Assembly (NCBI RefSeq): GCF_910585845.1
Contig: NZ_CAJUHF010000008.1
Coordinates: forward strand, 35,942 to 99,941
DNA: 64,000 nucleotides
Direction of reading: 5' to 3'
Source of the DNA: an uncultured Bacteroides sp.
GTDB taxonomy: Bacteria > Bacteroidota > Bacteroidia > Bacteroidales > Bacteroidaceae
Shown: positions 8,524 to 18,173 of the stretch, one piece after another
Layout: each line of letters starts with the position of its first letter
Position numbering within the stretch: the stretch's first letter is position 1
Notes under the pieces: generated by a model
The model's database searches: none
The model's input: the letters and a program-made list of their open reading frames with translations, nothing else
Told to the model about the DNA's origin: nothing
Position numbers and translations under genes: made by a program

Positions 8524-10425
8524 ATGAAGAAATTATCATTTATCGTATTATCCCTGCTGACGGTCTTCACTTTCACGAACTGCTCCGACGGATTGGACAA
8601 TATCGAATACAATGGAGACAGCGGCGTAACCATAACCACTCCCGAAACAACAGCAATAACAAGTATTTCGCTGACTGTTCAATCATTAGTCAGCGGCAAT
8701 CTGAATAATGTAGTCAGACGAGGATTTTGCTATAGTATAAACAACCCAGTCCCCACCGTCAAAGAGAATGCAGTGGAAGCCGACGAAAACTTCAATGCAA
8801 CCATCTCCGGCTTAGCAAGCAGCACAATCTACTATGTGCGCGCATACACTTACGGTAACAGCCGTTACACTTACTCCGCAACGCTCACGGTAACCACAGC
8901 CGCTTCAAGCATTGACGAGCAACTCAAGAACTATGTAGCCCCTACTTACGCCGATGACTATACCGCCATCGCTGACTGGAACAACCGTGGACAATGGAAC
9001 TTGGCCAATGTACACGACCCAAGTGTCGTACTGGCCGATGACGGTTATTACTACATGTACCAGACTGATGCTTCCTATGGAAATGCGCACGTTGCCGGAG
9101 GACATTTCCACGCCCGCCGCTCCAAGGATCTTGTGAACTGGGAATATTTGGGAGGAACCATGAAATCATTACCCGGATGGGTAATCCCCAAACTGAATGA
9201 GATCCGCTCCGCGATGGGATTAGGTGAGGCTTCGCCGGCTGAAAGCGACTTCGGCTATTGGGCACCTTGTGTACGCAAAGTAAAAGATGGATTATACCGC
9301 ATGTACTACTCCATCGTAGTACCCGGGCATATCAACGGAGATAATAGTTGGAGCGAACGTGCATTCATCGGATTGATGGAAAACGACAATCCTGCCAACA
9401 ATGACGGTTGGGAAGACAAAGGCTACGTCATCACCAATGCTTCGGATAAAGGGCTGGACTATATGGTAAAACCTGATGACTGGGGCAACTGTTACTTTAA
9501 ATGGAATGCCATCGACCCCTCTTATATCATAGATGGAGATGGCAAGCACTTCTTGATTTACGGTTCTTGGCATAGCGGCATTGCAGCTGTAGAACTGGAA
9601 GCAAACAGCGGAAAGCCTACTGACCTTCCCAATCCGTGGGGAACAAGCAAAGAAATTTCAGCTTACGGCAAGCTCTTGGTAACCCGTCAAATGGGCAACC
9701 GTTGGCAGGCTTCGGAAGGACCGGAAATCATCTATAATCCCCAAACGGGATATTATTACCTGTTTGTTGCTTATGATGCTTTGTCTGTCCCCTATAACAC
9801 CCGCGTTTGCCGCTCACAAAACATCAACGGTCCTTACTTTGGCATTGACGGTACAGACCTCACCAACACAGGTGGTGAGATGCTTCCTGTCGTCACCCAT
9901 CCTTATAAATTCAGTAACAGCAACGGGTGGGTAGGTATTTCACACTGCGCCATCTTTGATGACGGCAAGGGCAACTGGTTTTATGCTTCACAAGGCAGGT
10001 TGCCGGAGAATGTACCGGGGATCAATGCAAGTAACGCAGTAATGATGGGACATGTGCGCTCTATCCGCTGGACCAAGGACGGCTGGCCGGTGGTAATGCC
10101 CGAACGCTACGGTGCTGTCCCCAAAGTATCCATCACCGAAGAAGAGTTAGTCGGAAACTGGGAACACATCGACCTCTCTTATGCTTACGGTAAACAAAAA
10201 GAATCAACCGGCATGACCTTATCCGCTGACCACAAAGTGACAGAAGGAAGTTGGAAAGGAACCGATTGGACGTATGATGCCGATAACGAACGAATCAGTT
10301 TCAGCAATGGAGTGGAAGTTTATCTCCAAAGAGAAGTGGATTGGGAAGCAAATCCCAGAACCCACACCATTGTATATGCCGGATATGGCAACAACAAGAC
10401 GTATTGGGGTAAAAAATCACGTTAA
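8524..10425 (+). CDS. GH43 arabinan-degrading lipoprotein (probable endo-alpha-1,5-L-arabinanase)
   Basis: This 633-residue lipoprotein (FTFTNCSD, Cys 20) carries an N-terminal fibronectin-III-like segment (about 35-128), a five-bladed GH43 catalytic domain (about 155-520) and a C-terminal beta domain of the lipocalin-like type seen in GH43_4/5 enzymes. Catalytic landmarks are the general base Asp in NVHDPSVV (about residue 165), the pKa-setting Asp in NAIDPSYI (about 331) and the acid Glu in ASEGPEII (about 398-401). The GISHCAIF segment is typical of calcium-containing endo-arabinanases. It would cut the alpha-1,5 arabinan backbone at the cell surface. It is preceded by a hairpin and followed by a palindromic repeat, so its expression may be set separately from susCD. 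Confidence 0.9.
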   Translation: MKKLSFIVLSLLTVFTFTNCSDGLDNIEYNGDSGVTITTPETTAITSISLTVQSLVSGNLNNVVRRGFCYSINNPVPTVKENAVEADENFNATISGLASSTIYYVRAYTYGNSRYTYSATLTVTTAASSIDEQLKNYVAPTYADDYTAIADWNNRGQWNLANVHDPSVVLADDGYYYMYQTDASYGNAHVAGGHFHARRSKDLVNWEYLGGTMKSLPGWVIPKLNEIRSAMGLGEASPAESDFGYWAPCVRKVKDGLYRMYYSIVVPGHINGDNSWSERAFIGLMENDNPANNDGWEDKGYVITNASDKGLDYMVKPDDWGNCYFKWNAIDPSYIIDGDGKHFLIYGSWHSGIAAVELEANSGKPTDLPNPWGTSKEISAYGKLLVTRQMGNRWQASEGPEIIYNPQTGYYYLFVAYDALSVPYNTRVCRSQNINGPYFGIDGTDLTNTGGEMLPVVTHPYKFSNSNGWVGISHCAIFDDGKGNWFYASQGRLPENVPGINASNAVMMGHVRSIRWTKDGWPVVMPERYGAVPKVSITEEELVGNWEHIDLSYAYGKQKESTGMTLSADHKVTEGSWKGTDWTYDADNERISFSNGVEVYLQREVDWEANPRTHTIVYAGYGNNKTYWGKKSR

Positions 10426-10446
10426 TCCCCCTTTTTCAGAAAGAAA

Positions 10447-10543
10447 GAGGTGTCTCATAATGCCCAAATTGAAAGAATTCCCCCTGCACAACTATTTGTC
10501 GTAGGGGGAATTCTTCTCAAAAAAGGAGTTTTGATACATCCTC
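10447..10543 (-). repeat. Dispersed ~100-base palindromic repeat, copy A
   Basis: Read on the minus strand, this block matches the elements at 29088-29187 and 46675-46768. Its ends are inverted repeats of the type GAGGRTGTRTCA, and its core pairs GGGGGAATTC with GAATTCCCCC around ACAAATAGT. Here the flanks extend the palindrome with AAGAAAGAGG (10441-10450) and CCTCTTTCTT (10540-10549). It fills the gap between the GH43 and epimerase genes and can form a long hairpin in the transcript. It may act as a terminator or be a transposon-derived miniature element. Confidence 0.85.
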
Positions 10544-10554
10544 TTTCTTCGTTT

Positions 10555-10568
10555 ATGTTGTATAACAT
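10555..10568. promoter_or_regulatory. Candidate AraR operator upstream of the arabinose catabolic operon
   Basis: ATGTT-GTAT-AACAT is a 14-base palindrome about 90 bases before the epimerase start. A third half-site of the same type (TACAACA, minus-strand TGTTGTA) lies at about 10586-10592. The position suits a repressor of the gene set that includes araR itself. A weak -7 match (TACTTTTA, 10603-10610) lies downstream. Assignment to AraR is inference; I cannot recall its exact published consensus. Confidence 0.35.
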
Positions 10569-10655
10569 GCAAAAGAATGTACCATACAACAAAGAAAAGT
10601 GTTACTTTTACACCCAAAAGAAGATAATTATCTCATTTACATTAAATACAAAACC

Positions 10656-11795
10656 ATGAAAAGACAAGTTTTACTTGCAGGAGTTGCCGCAATGATGTTG
10701 ACTGCGTGTAACCACCAACCAGAAACAGCGCTTACGCTCTCCGGCCTTGATCCGGTAAAATTCCAAACAACAGTAAACGATGCCCAAACGCAGCTTTACA
10801 CCTTAAAAAACAAAGCTGGTATGGAAGTGTGTATCACCAACTTTGGAGGTCGCATCGTATCTATTATGGTACCTGACAAGAATGGTACTATGCAAGATGT
10901 AGTATTAGGCTTCGACAGTATCGCCGATTACATCAACATTCCCAGTGACTTCGGTGCTTCTATCGGACGCTATGCCAACCGAATCAATCAAGGAAAAATC
11001 GTATTGGACGGAGATACGATCCAGCTGCCGAAAAACAACTTCGGCCATTGCCTGCACGGTGGTCCAAAAGGATGGCAATACCAAGTCTACAATGCCAACC
11101 CTATTGACAATACAACTTTGGAACTGACCCGCATTTCTCCGGACGGAGACGAGAACTTCCCCGGTAACCTGACAGCTAAAGTCCTGTTCAAACTGACTGA
11201 AGACAATGCCATAGACATAAAGTATAGTGCCACTACGGATAAGAAGACCATCATCAACATGACCAATCACTCTTACTTCAACTTATCCGGTAATCCTGCC
11301 CAAGCAGCAACCGATCATATCTTATATGTGAACGCCGACAATTATACTCCGGTAGACAACACATTTATGACCACAGGGGAAATTGTACCAGTGAAAGACA
11401 CCCCTATGGATTTCACTACTCCTAAAGCCGTGGGACAGGATATTACAAAATACGATTTCGCCCAATTGAAGAATGGAAACGGTTATGACCACAACTGGGT
11501 GTTGAACACTAAGGGTGACCTCTCAGTAGTAGCCGCAAGACTGACATCACCAGTTAGTGGAATCACACTGGAAGTATATACTGACGAACCGGGCATACAG
11601 GTTTATACCGGCAATTTCCTGGATGGAACCGTTACTGGCAAAAAAGGCATCGTTTATAACCAACGTGCTTCCGTATGCTTGGAAACACAACACTATCCCG
11701 ACAGCCCCAACAAACCTGAATGGCCCAGCGTTGTGTTGGAACCGGGAGAAACCTACAATAGCGAATGTTTTTTCAAATTTTCAGTAGAGCAATAA
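10656..11795 (+). CDS. galM: Aldose 1-epimerase (mutarotase) lipoprotein
   Basis: This enzyme interconverts the alpha and beta anomers of aldoses, here most likely L-arabinose released by arabinan breakdown. The ATG at 10656 is preferred to a start 57 bases upstream because it gives a lipoprotein signal (MKRQVLLAGVAAMMLTACNH), so the 379-residue product would be exported and lipid-anchored. GalM features are the ITNFGGRIVSIMVPD segment, ASIGRYANRIN, NHSYFNLSG with its catalytic His, and the C-terminal VCLETQHYPDSPN and VLEPGETY. It starts the catabolic operon, followed 25 bases later by the symporter, and probably prepares the sugar in the periplasm for uptake. Confidence 0.93.
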   Translation: MKRQVLLAGVAAMMLTACNHQPETALTLSGLDPVKFQTTVNDAQTQLYTLKNKAGMEVCITNFGGRIVSIMVPDKNGTMQDVVLGFDSIADYINIPSDFGASIGRYANRINQGKIVLDGDTIQLPKNNFGHCLHGGPKGWQYQVYNANPIDNTTLELTRISPDGDENFPGNLTAKVLFKLTEDNAIDIKYSATTDKKTIINMTNHSYFNLSGNPAQAATDHILYVNADNYTPVDNTFMTTGEIVPVKDTPMDFTTPKAVGQDITKYDFAQLKNGNGYDHNWVLNTKGDLSVVAARLTSPVSGITLEVYTDEPGIQVYTGNFLDGTVTGKKGIVYNQRASVCLETQHYPDSPNKPEWPSVVLEPGETYNSECFFKFSVEQ

Positions 11796-11820
11796 TTGTT
11801 AACCTTTAAATATTAAAATT

Positions 11821-13515
11821 GTGGAAGCATTAGATTGGATTGTTATCGGAGTCTTTGCTGTGGCTCTGATAGGTATTATTGTTTGGGTTGTCAAGCAAAA
11901 ACAGAACGATTCAGCAGACTATTTTTTAGGTGGACGCGATGCTACATGGATTGCTATCGGTGCGTCTATTTTCGCATCAAACATCGGATCGGAACACTTG
12001 ATCGGTTTAGCAGGCGCAGGAGCCTCCAGCGGTATGGCTATGGCACACTGGGAAATTCAAGGATGGATGATTCTTATTTTAGGATGGGTATTTGTGCCTT
12101 TCTATACAAGAAGCATGGTGTACACGATGCCGGAATTTTTGGAACGTCGCTACAATCCGCAGTCACGTACCATATTGTCCGTCATTTCTTTAATCAGCTA
12201 CGTATTGACCAAAGTTGCGGTTACGGTATATGCCGGAGGTCTGGTTTTCCAACAAGTGTTCGGGATCAAGGAACTTTGGGGAATTGACTTCTTCTGGATC
12301 GCAGCTATCGGTTTGGTACTAATCACTGCCCTATACACCATTTTCGGAGGTATGAAGTCAGTACTTTACACTTCTGTGCTGCAAACTCCGATTCTGCTTT
12401 TGGGTTCACTAATCATTCTTGTCCTTGGTTTCAAAGAATTGGGGGGCTGGGATGAAATGATGAGGATTTGCGGTGCAGTGACCGTAAACGAACAAGGCAA
12501 TACAATGACCGAATTGATTCGCAGCAACAGCGACCCCAACTTCCCTTGGCTGGGAGCATTGATCGGCTCGGCTATTATCGGTTTCTGGTACTGGTGTACT
12601 GACCAGTTCATCGTGCAACGTGTGCTTTCTGGAAAGAACCAGAAAGAAGCTCGCCGTGGTACGATCTTCGGTGCTTACTTGAAACTGTTACCGGTATTCC
12701 TGTTCCTGATTCCAGGCATGATTGCTTTTGCTCTCCACCAGAAATATATCGGTGCAGGCGGTGAAGGTTTCCTTCCGATGCTTGCTAATGGTAATGCAAA
12801 TGCCGATGCAGCTTTCCCCACATTGGTAGCCAAATTATTACCCGCGGGTGTTAAAGGGCTGGTTGTTTGCGGTATCTTGGCAGCCCTGATGAGTTCATTG
12901 GCCTCTCTGTTCAATTCTTCGGCAATGTTGTTCACAATTGACTTCTACAAACGTTTCAAACCCAATACACCGGAAAAGAAATTAGTTGGTATTGGTCAGG
13001 CAGCAACTGTAGTTATTGTGATTCTGGGTATATTGTGGATTCCTATCATGCGTAGCGTAGGTGACGTTCTTTATACGTACTTACAAGACGTTCAATCTGT
13101 TTTAGCTCCAGGTATTGCGGCTGCATTCCTGCTGGGTATATGCTGGAAACGCACTTCTGCACAAGGCGGTATGTGGGGATTGATTGCCGGTATGGTAATC
13201 GGTCTGACACGTCTGGGAGCCAAAGTATATTATAGCAACATAAGCGATGCAACCGACGGCATGTTCAAATACCTGTTCTACGATATGAACTGGCTGTTCT
13301 TCTGCGGATGGATGTTCCTATTCTGCATCATTGTAGTCATTCTGGTCAGCCTGGCAACAGAAGCACCTGCTACCGACAAGATACAAGGCTTGGTGTTCGG
13401 AACCTCTACTCCAGAACAAAGAGCAGAAACACGCGCCAGCTGGAATCATTGGGATATTATCCACACGATTATTATCTTAGGTATTACAGCCGCTTTCTAT
13501 ATCTATTTCTGGTAA
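11821..13515 (+). CDS. Sodium/sugar symporter of the SSS family (probable L-arabinose transporter)
   Basis: This 564-residue inner-membrane protein has about 13-14 hydrophobic segments and the marks of the solute:sodium symporter family: FLGGRDATWIAIGASIFASN near the N-terminus, GLAGAGASSG, and the SSLASLFNSSAMLFTIDFYK stretch of the sodium-binding core. It starts with GTG at 11821. Its place between an aldose epimerase and araR-araDAB points to uptake of arabinose from the periplasm; the substrate is inferred from context only. A 12-base-pair hairpin follows before araR. Confidence 0.9.
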   Translation: MEALDWIVIGVFAVALIGIIVWVVKQKQNDSADYFLGGRDATWIAIGASIFASNIGSEHLIGLAGAGASSGMAMAHWEIQGWMILILGWVFVPFYTRSMVYTMPEFLERRYNPQSRTILSVISLISYVLTKVAVTVYAGGLVFQQVFGIKELWGIDFFWIAAIGLVLITALYTIFGGMKSVLYTSVLQTPILLLGSLIILVLGFKELGGWDEMMRICGAVTVNEQGNTMTELIRSNSDPNFPWLGALIGSAIIGFWYWCTDQFIVQRVLSGKNQKEARRGTIFGAYLKLLPVFLFLIPGMIAFALHQKYIGAGGEGFLPMLANGNANADAAFPTLVAKLLPAGVKGLVVCGILAALMSSLASLFNSSAMLFTIDFYKRFKPNTPEKKLVGIGQAATVVIVILGILWIPIMRSVGDVLYTYLQDVQSVLAPGIAAAFLLGICWKRTSAQGGMWGLIAGMVIGLTRLGAKVYYSNISDATDGMFKYLFYDMNWLFFCGWMFLFCIIVVILVSLATEAPATDKIQGLVFGTSTPEQRAETRASWNHWDIIHTIIILGITAAFYIYFW

Positions 13516-13522
13516 AACAAAG

Positions 13523-13577
13523 GCGAGCTACAAGCCGTAACAGCATTATAATACACCCGCTGCAACTTGTAGCTCGC
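13523..13577 (+). terminator. Long-stem hairpin between the symporter gene and araR
   Basis: GCGAGCTACAAG (13523-13534) pairs perfectly with CTTGTAGCTCGC (13566-13577) around a 31-base loop. No T run follows. As it sits inside the catabolic operon, partial termination or mRNA processing that separates symporter and araR levels is more likely than full termination. Confidence 0.5.
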
Positions 13578-13592
13578 AACTCATAAATTAAT

Positions 13593-14270
13593 ATGAATAA
13601 ATATTATAGCTCAAATCCAACTTTCTATGTTGGTATAGACTGCATTATTTTCGGTTTCAACGAAGGAGAATTGGACCTGTTATTGCTGAAACGAAACTTT
13701 CAGCCTGCAATGGGTGAATGGTCTTTGATGGGTGGATTTGTGCAACAGAGTGAAAGTGTAAATGATGCCGCCAAGCGCGTACTGACAGAACTCACCGGGC
13801 TGGAAAATGTATACATGGAACAAGTGGGAACGTTCGGAGAAGTCGAACGTGATCCGGGAGAACGAGTTATCTCCATCGCTTACTATGCACTGATCAACAT
13901 CAATGAATACGACCGTGAACTGGTGCGTCAGCACAATGCATATTGGGTGAACATCAATGAGCTTCCCCCGCTGATTTTCGACCATCCTCAAATGGTGGAG
14001 CAGGCCAGGAAATTGATGCAGCAAAAAGCATCCACAGAACCTATTGGATTTAATCTGTTACCCCAATTATTCACTCTATCCCAATTACAAAGTCTCTACG
14101 AAGCTATTTATGGCGAACAGATAGATAAACGTAACTTCCGTAAACGAATAGCTGAAATGGATTACATCGAAAAGACAGACAAGATTGATAAAACCGGTTC
14201 CAAACGCGGTGCAGCCTTATATAAATTCAATGAAAAGGCATACCGCAAGGCACCCAAATTTAAACTATGA
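13593..14270 (+). CDS. araR: Nudix-family arabinose repressor AraR
   Basis: This 225-residue regulator joins an N-terminal Nudix-fold domain (about 1-150) to a C-terminal winged-helix DNA-binding domain (about 155-225). The Nudix box is degenerate: after GGFVQQSE the catalytic pattern REuxEE reads RVLTEL, so key glutamates are missing and hydrolysis is unlikely. This agrees with the described Bacteroides AraR, in which the Nudix domain senses L-arabinose and releases DNA. The winged helix includes RNFRKRIAEMDYIEKTDK and the basic tail YRKAPKFKL. The gene sits between the symporter and araD, and its stop codon region abuts the araD start. Confidence 0.88.
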   Translation: MNKYYSSNPTFYVGIDCIIFGFNEGELDLLLLKRNFQPAMGEWSLMGGFVQQSESVNDAAKRVLTELTGLENVYMEQVGTFGEVERDPGERVISIAYYALININEYDRELVRQHNAYWVNINELPPLIFDHPQMVEQARKLMQQKASTEPIGFNLLPQLFTLSQLQSLYEAIYGEQIDKRNFRKRIAEMDYIEKTDKIDKTGSKRGAALYKFNEKAYRKAPKFKL

Positions 14271-14281
14271 TAATTAATATT

Positions 14282-14971
14282 ATGCTGGAAGAACTGAAAG
14301 AAAAAGTATTCCATGCCAACCTTGAACTGGTGAAGCATGGACTGGTTATCTTCACTTGGGGAAATGTATCAGCTATTGACCGTGAGTCAGGGCTGGTAGT
14401 CATCAAACCCAGTGGTGTAAGCTATGACGATATGAAAGCTGAAGACATGGTAGTAGTTGACCTCAACGGGAAAGTAGTAGAAGGACGACTGAATCCTTCT
14501 TCCGACACTCCTACCCACATCGTACTCTACAAAGCTTTCCCTGAAATAGGCGGTGTGGTACATACCCACTCTACCTATGCGACTGCTTGGGCACAGGCAG
14601 GATGCGATATACCCAACATCGGCACCACGCATGCCGACTATTTCCACGATGCCATACCTTGCACGGCAGATATGACAAAAGAAGAAGTGGAAGGAGCCTA
14701 CGAACTGGAAACCGGAAACGTCATCGTCAAACGTTTCGAAGGACTGAATCCTGTACACACACCAGGGGTATTGGTGAAGAATCACGGTCCTTTCTCATGG
14801 GGAAAAGATGCACACGATGCAGTGCACAATGCCGTAGTGATGGAACAAGTAGCAAAAATGGCAAGCATAGCCTATAGTGTCAACCCGAATTTGACCATGA
14901 ATCCACTGCTGGTAGAAAAGCACTTCAACCGTAAACATGGTCCCAATGCCTATTACGGACAAAAGAAATAA
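14282..14971 (+). CDS. araD: L-ribulose-5-phosphate 4-epimerase
   Basis: This class II aldolase-family enzyme converts L-ribulose-5-phosphate to D-xylulose-5-phosphate, the last arabinose-specific step. The start at 14282 (MLEELKEKVF) gives 229 residues, close to the 231 of E. coli AraD; a start at 14267 would overlap araR and add five unconserved residues. Visible motifs are GNVSAIDRESG, IKPSGVSYDDM, the metal-binding His pair in VVHTHSTYATAWAQAG, GTTHADYFHDAIPCT and the third metal His in VKNHGPFSWG. It is followed 37 bases later by araA. Confidence 0.95.
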   Translation: MLEELKEKVFHANLELVKHGLVIFTWGNVSAIDRESGLVVIKPSGVSYDDMKAEDMVVVDLNGKVVEGRLNPSSDTPTHIVLYKAFPEIGGVVHTHSTYATAWAQAGCDIPNIGTTHADYFHDAIPCTADMTKEEVEGAYELETGNVIVKRFEGLNPVHTPGVLVKNHGPFSWGKDAHDAVHNAVVMEQVAKMASIAYSVNPNLTMNPLLVEKHFNRKHGPNAYYGQKK

Positions 14972-15008
14972 AATCAACTATTTAGAATTACAATAAAAAC
15001 AATCAATC

Positions 15009-16517
15009 ATGAGCGCATTTGATCAATATGAAGTATGGTTCGTAACCGGAGCACAGCTCCTGTACGGAGGCGATGCAGTTATCGCAGTAGACGCACATAG
15101 TAACGAAATGGTAGCCGGACTGAACGCCAGTGGGAATCTGCCTGTTAAAGTTGTCTACAAAGGTACAGTAAACTCCTCAAAAGAAGTGACTGCCGCTTTC
15201 AAAGCAGCCAACAATGATGAGAAATGTATCGGTGTCATCACTTGGATGCACACTTTCTCTCCTGCCAAAATGTGGATTCACGGCTTGCAGGAATTGAAGA
15301 AGCCATTGTTGCACTTCCATACACAATTCAATAAAGAAATTCCTTGGGACACCATGGATATGGACTTCATGAACTTGAACCAATCCGCCCACGGAGACCG
15401 CGAATTCGGTCATATCGTAACCCGCATGCGCAAGAACCGCAAAGTAGTTGTCGGCCACTGGCAAGACGAAAAAGCACAAGGACAGATAGCAGCATGGATG
15501 CGTGTATGTGCAGGCTGGGCCGACGCACAGGATATGTTGATTATCCGCTTTGGCGACCAGATGAACAACGTTGCCGTAACTGATGGCGACAAAGTATCCG
15601 CCGAGCAAGTATTAGGCTATCACGTAGATTATTGTCCGGTTAACGACCTGATGAAGTACTATAATGCAGTAGAAGACAACGATGTACAGGCTCTTGTGGA
15701 AACCTATTTCAAAGAGTACGACCACGCTCCCGAACTGGAAGACGGACGCACAATGGCTTATCAGAAAGTATGGAACTCTGCTAAAGCAGAAATCGCCCTT
15801 CGCCGCATCCTGAAGGATACAGGTGCCAAAGCATTCACCACCAACTTCAATGACCTGGGTGACTTCGACCAGATTCCGGGATTGGCATCCCAACGTCTGA
15901 TGGCAGAAGGCTACGGCTTCGGTGCAGAAGGTGACTGGAAGACAGCTGCATTATACCGTACCACTTGGTTCATGAGTCAAGGTATGCCTAAGGGATGTTC
16001 TTTCCTCGAAGACTATACTCTGCACTTCGATGGCGAAAAGAGTGCCATCCTGCAAGCACACATGCTGGAAGTATGTCCGCTGATAGCTGAGGCCAAACCG
16101 AAACTGGAAGTACATCGCCTAAGCATCGGTATCGACAGCGAAACGGCACGCCTCGTGTTCACCAGCAAGCAAGGTGAAGGCGTAGCAGCCACTATTGTTG
16201 ATTTGGGCAACCGTTTCCGTCTGATCGTAAACAAGGTGGAATGCATCAAGAGCAAACCGCTGCCGAAACTTCCCGTAGCCAGCGCTTTGTGGATTCCGCA
16301 GCCTAACCTCGAGATTGGTGCCGCCGCATGGATCCTGGCAGGTGGTACCCATCACACCAGCTTCTCTTACGACCTGACAGTAGAATACTGGGCCGACTAT
16401 GCAGAAATGGCAGGTATCGAAATGGTTGTCATTGATGAAAATACAACAATCAGCGAGTTCAAGAAAGAACTGCGCATGAATGAAGTATATTACATGTTGA
16501 ACAAAGCACTTTGCTGA
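15009..16517 (+). CDS. araA: L-arabinose isomerase
   Basis: This cytoplasmic, manganese-dependent enzyme interconverts L-arabinose and L-ribulose. The 502-residue length matches the E. coli enzyme (500). Characteristic segments are the N-terminal EVWFVTGAQLLYG, TWMHTFSPAKMWI, the catalytic loop MAEGYGFGAEGDWK, MSQGMPKGCSFLEDYT and the C-terminal His-containing ILAGGTHHTSFS. The stop codon lies two bases before the araB start, so the two are translationally close. Confidence 0.97.
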   Translation: MSAFDQYEVWFVTGAQLLYGGDAVIAVDAHSNEMVAGLNASGNLPVKVVYKGTVNSSKEVTAAFKAANNDEKCIGVITWMHTFSPAKMWIHGLQELKKPLLHFHTQFNKEIPWDTMDMDFMNLNQSAHGDREFGHIVTRMRKNRKVVVGHWQDEKAQGQIAAWMRVCAGWADAQDMLIIRFGDQMNNVAVTDGDKVSAEQVLGYHVDYCPVNDLMKYYNAVEDNDVQALVETYFKEYDHAPELEDGRTMAYQKVWNSAKAEIALRRILKDTGAKAFTTNFNDLGDFDQIPGLASQRLMAEGYGFGAEGDWKTAALYRTTWFMSQGMPKGCSFLEDYTLHFDGEKSAILQAHMLEVCPLIAEAKPKLEVHRLSIGIDSETARLVFTSKQGEGVAATIVDLGNRFRLIVNKVECIKSKPLPKLPVASALWIPQPNLEIGAAAWILAGGTHHTSFSYDLTVEYWADYAEMAGIEMVVIDENTTISEFKKELRMNEVYYMLNKALC

Positions 16518-16519
16518 TT

Positions 16520-18118
16520 ATGAAACCGGATGCTAAATCAACCATAGAAAACGGCAAAGCTATTCTGGGTATAGAATTCGGCTCTACCCGAATAAAGGCT
16601 GTTTTGATTGACGAAGAGAACAAACCTATCGCTCAGGGAAGCCACACTTGGGAAAACCAATTGGTAGACGGACTTTGGACGTATAGCATTGAAGCCATCT
16701 GGCATGGACTGCAGGACTGCTACGCTGATCTGCGCTCAAATGTAAAGGCATTGTATGGCATAGAGATAGAAACGTTGGCAGCCATCGGTATCAGCGCCAT
16801 GATGCACGGCTACATGGCGTTCGATAAGAGAGAGGAAATTCTTGTGCCTTTCCGCACTTGGAGAAATACCAATACAGGCAAGGCGGCAGCCGCTCTATCG
16901 GAACTGTTCGTTTACAACATTCCTTTACGATGGAGCATCTCCCATCTGTATCAGGCCATTTTAGATAACGAAGAGCACGTCAAAGAGATTGATTATCTGA
17001 CTACCCTGGCAGGATATATTCATTGGCAAATGACAGGTCAGAAGGTGTTGGGGATAGGCGATGCATCAGGTATGCTACCTATAGACCCGATTACCAAGAA
17101 CTACTCTGCCGAAATGGTAGATAAGTTCGACAAGCTGATTGCCCCACAGGGATTTGACTGGAAACTGTCGGATATCCTCCCCAAAGTATTGTCAGCGGGT
17201 GAGAATGCCGGCTACCTCACCCCGGAAGGTGCACAGAAACTTGATGTTTCAGGCCATCTGAAAGCAGGAGTACCAGTCTGCCCGCCCGAAGGAGATGCAG
17301 GCACAGGTATGGTGGCAACCAATGCAGTCAAACAACGTACAGGAAATGTTTCGGCAGGTACTTCATCCTTCTCTATGATTGTATTGGAAAAGGATCTATC
17401 TCAACCGTATGAAGTGATTGACATGGTCACAACTCCTGACGGAAGTCCCGTAGCGATGGTACATTGCAATAATTGCACATCCGACCTCAATGCATGGGTC
17501 AATCTGTTTAAGGAGTATCAAGAATTGTTAGGCATTCCGGTAGATATGAATGAAGTATATGGAAAACTCTACAATCACGCTCTTACAGGCGATGCTGATT
17601 GTGGAGGCCTCATTTCATACAACTACATTTCAGGCGAACCAGTAATGGGACTTGCAGACGGAAGACCCATGTTTGTACGTTCAGCAAACGACAAGTTCAA
17701 CCTTGCCAACCTGATGAGGACACATCTGTATGCTTCTGTCGGCGTTCTCAAGATCGGTAATGACATTCTCTTCAAAGAAGAAAAAGTCAAAGTAGACAGA
17801 ATCACAGGACATGGAGGATTGTTCAAGACCAAAAACGTAGGTCAGCGAGTACTTGCAGCTGCATTAAACTCACCAATCTCGGTGATGGAAACAGCTGGTG
17901 AAGGCGGCGCTTGGGGTATTGCCTTGTTAGGTTCTTATCTCGTGAACAACAAGAAGAATCAACCACTTGATGTTTTCCTCGATGAGCAAGTGTTCGGTGG
18001 AGATGCAGGCATTGAAATCTCTCCTACAGCAGAAGAGGTAGAAGGTTTTAACGCATACATCGAAAACTATAAAGCAGCACTGCCCGTAGAAGAAGCAGCG
18101 GTGAAATTCAAGAAGTAA
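16520..18118 (+). CDS. araB: Ribulokinase (FGGY family)
   Basis: This kinase phosphorylates L-ribulose to L-ribulose-5-phosphate. The start ATG at 16520 is two bases after the araA stop; a TTG at 16511 would overlap araA and is less likely. The 532-residue product has the actin-like fold with the first phosphate motif LGIEFGSTRIKAVLID, the FGGY-type segments TGNVSAGTSSFSMIV and GHGGLFKTKNVGQRVLA, and the ATP-site stretch METAGEGGAWGIALLG. It differs in sequence from the E. coli AraB subgroup, so the substrate is assigned from the araDA neighbours. It ends the catabolic operon, followed by a 12-base-pair hairpin. Confidence 0.9.
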   Translation: MKPDAKSTIENGKAILGIEFGSTRIKAVLIDEENKPIAQGSHTWENQLVDGLWTYSIEAIWHGLQDCYADLRSNVKALYGIEIETLAAIGISAMMHGYMAFDKREEILVPFRTWRNTNTGKAAAALSELFVYNIPLRWSISHLYQAILDNEEHVKEIDYLTTLAGYIHWQMTGQKVLGIGDASGMLPIDPITKNYSAEMVDKFDKLIAPQGFDWKLSDILPKVLSAGENAGYLTPEGAQKLDVSGHLKAGVPVCPPEGDAGTGMVATNAVKQRTGNVSAGTSSFSMIVLEKDLSQPYEVIDMVTTPDGSPVAMVHCNNCTSDLNAWVNLFKEYQELLGIPVDMNEVYGKLYNHALTGDADCGGLISYNYISGEPVMGLADGRPMFVRSANDKFNLANLMRTHLYASVGVLKIGNDILFKEEKVKVDRITGHGGLFKTKNVGQRVLAAALNSPISVMETAGEGGAWGIALLGSYLVNNKKNQPLDVFLDEQVFGGDAGIEISPTAEEVEGFNAYIENYKAALPVEEAAVKFKK

Positions 18119-18127
18119 TTATTCATG

Positions 18128-18173
18128 ATGAGAGTGTGCAAGACACAGCTTCGTGCATTGCGCACACTCTCAT
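18128..18173 (+). terminator. Terminator-like hairpin after araB
   Basis: ATGAGAGTGTGC (18128-18139) pairs perfectly with GCACACTCTCAT (18162-18173) around a 22-base loop, ten bases after the araB stop. The T run is weak. The rest of the 304-base gap up to the GH51 gene holds the weak promoter listed next and nothing else recognised. Confidence 0.65.
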
